From: an uncultured Acinetobacter sp.
GTDB lineage: Bacteria; Pseudomonadota; Gammaproteobacteria; Pseudomonadales; Moraxellaceae
Assembly: GCF_947624825.1 (NCBI RefSeq)
Contig: NZ_CANQLZ010000021.1
Coordinates: forward strand, 1-42,260
Reading direction: 5' to 3'
Length of the DNA stretch: 42,260 bases
A model generated the notes under the pieces. The model did no database searches, was not told where the DNA came from, and worked only from the letters and a program-made list of their open reading frames with translations. The position numbers were made by a program, and so were the translations under genes. Each line of letters starts with the position of its first letter. The first letter of the stretch is position 1. This document shows positions 41,193 through 42,260 of this stretch, in pieces.

Positions 41193-42260
41193 ATGAGTAT
41201 TAAAAAGACACACGCTGATTACGATAAACACATCAAAACTTGGGAAAAATTAGATGATGTGTGTGGTGGTCAAGAAGTTATTAAAGCAGCAGGGCAACAG
41301 TATTTAAAACTGCCTGCGCTATTTAAAAGCAATAAAGATCCTGATGGAAAAGATCGTTATACAGAATACTTGCATCGCGCCGTGTTTCCCGGTGTGACTT
41401 CTCGCACATTGGCAAGTCATATTGGTTTGGCCTTTGGTAAAACACCGGTATTTAATCGACCAGATGCGCTTGAATACTTAGAGCGCAATGCAGATGGTGC
41501 AGGGCGTTCTATCTGGCAAACTGCACAACGTGCCACACGGCTTGTAAGTCGCAATTATCGCTGTGGTATTTATGTGGATTACCCAAGCGTAGCACCAAGC
41601 AGAACCAAAGCCGAGGAAAGTCAAAGAGGTGCTTTCCCAATGATTCATGTGATTGCAGCTAAAAATATCCTAGATTGGGATTATGTTTTGGTGGGTAATC
41701 AGAAGAAGTTGAGCTTTGTAAAGCTGCTTGAGTCTGTAAAAGTCCGTAAAGGTTTTGATGTTGAAGTGTCGGATCAGTATCGAATCTTGCAGCTTGAAGA
41801 TGCAGGTCAAGGTGATTTGGTTTATACCGTTCAGGTTTATGCGAAGAATGAAAAAGGCGAATTTGTAGAGGGCCATAAATTTATTCCGACAGACTACAAC
41901 GGTGCGCCGTGGGATTACATTCCTTTTAGCTTTTGTGGTGCCATGGATAACTCAGATGAGATTGGTACTGCACCATTGTATGAGCTTGGTGCACTTGAGT
42001 TGTCTTACTACTCAACCACGGCGGATGTTGAAGAATCAGCGTTCATTGTGGGACAGCCTACGCTTTGCTTACCGGGTATCACGAAAGAGCAATATGACAT
42101 GGTAAAAGAATCGGGTGCAGGCGTGGGTAGTCGCTCAGGTTTGCCGTGTGATGCCAAGATTGTTCAAGCTGACAAAAACGGTTTGGCTTATGAGCGTATG
42201 CAAGATAAGTGGAATCAAATGAAAGAGCTTGGTGCACGACTGATTGAGGTTGGATCTGCA
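41193..42260 (+). CDS. Phage portal protein (DUF4055), truncated by window edge
   Basis: An open frame of 356 codons without a stop, running off the right edge. It starts two bases after the terminase stop (MSIKKTHADYDKHIKTWE). Segments such as YLHRAVFPGVTSRTLASHIG, HVIAAKNILDWDYVLV, DYNGAPWDYIPFSFCGAMD and ELGALELSYYSTTADVEES match the DUF4055 portal-like family in lambdoid Acinetobacter prophages. It should form the dodecameric ring for DNA entry. The length is unknown because the end is missing. Confidence 0.85.
   Translation, partial: MSIKKTHADYDKHIKTWEKLDDVCGGQEVIKAAGQQYLKLPALFKSNKDPDGKDRYTEYLHRAVFPGVTSRTLASHIGLAFGKTPVFNRPDALEYLERNADGAGRSIWQTAQRATRLVSRNYRCGIYVDYPSVAPSRTKAEESQRGAFPMIHVIAAKNILDWDYVLVGNQKKLSFVKLLESVKVRKGFDVEVSDQYRILQLEDAGQGDLVYTVQVYAKNEKGEFVEGHKFIPTDYNGAPWDYIPFSFCGAMDNSDEIGTAPLYELGALELSYYSTTADVEESAFIVGQPTLCLPGITKEQYDMVKESGAGVGSRSGLPCDAKIVQADKNGLAYERMQDKWNQMKELGARLIEVGSA

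Overview
The window looks like a low-GC gammaproteobacterial chromosome, most likely Acinetobacter. The basis is the class II fructose-bisphosphate aldolase, the LpxH, GlnS and TusDCBE proteins, the AT-rich codon use and the style of the aromatic catabolic genes. Positions 1 to about 22.8 kb are host chromosome. From about 22.8-23.2 kb to the right edge is the left two thirds of a lambdoid prophage; its structural genes continue beyond the window.

Host part. After fba come a DMT-family transporter, a small zinc-ribbon protein and an NfsB-like nitroreductase. Then a divergent catabolic locus (3.2-13.3 kb) encodes, leftward, fumarylacetoacetase, maleylacetoacetate isomerase, a VOC metalloprotein, both subunits of an acetoacetate CoA-transferase, a thiolase and a carboxymuconolactone-decarboxylase-like protein. 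Rightward it encodes an IclR regulator, an MFS transporter, an FAD aromatic hydroxylase and a translationally coupled DUF2783 protein. Together these could take a hydroxyaromatic acid through a homogentisate-type intermediate to fumarate plus acetyl-CoA. No classical homogentisate dioxygenase is present, and the VOC protein is the candidate ring-cleaving enzyme. Next come a decayed stretch with a frameshifted SieB-like remnant, lpxH, ppiB, glnS, an LRAT-like protein, the tusDCBE tRNA-thiolation operon, an unusual GalE-like SDR, and fumC behind a good Fur-box candidate.

Prophage part. The leftward early (pL-type) operon runs from about 29.7 kb down to the integrase at 23.2 kb. It holds a small membrane protein, a RecE-like exonuclease, a RecT annealase with an unusual repeat-rich tail, five unknown proteins, an excisionase-like protein and a tyrosine integrase. 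The immunity region has a CI/LexA-type repressor facing a Cro-like protein, with a shared operator architecture (TGTTCA, six bases, TGAACA) at the CI/Cro interval and again at pL. Rightward genes are an Arc-like RHH protein, a replication protein carrying a five-iteron origin inside its own coding sequence, a short methyltransferase, a zinc-ribbon/coiled-coil protein, a DUF1064 nuclease and a putative late regulator followed immediately by a promoter and terminator. After several small genes come a lipoprotein, a second PD-(D/E)XK-like nuclease, a phage metallopeptidase, small and large terminase, and a portal cut by the window edge.

The most striking item is a 666-residue protein directly downstream of the CI repressor, in the place lambda uses for rexAB. 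It joins an N-terminal GHKL (Hsp90/MutL-type) ATPase to a C-terminal PD-(D/E)XK domain resembling the Shedu nuclease domain. It has a strong ribosome binding site and its own terminator, and should be expressed in the lysogen. It is a strong candidate for a prophage-encoded anti-phage defence protein.
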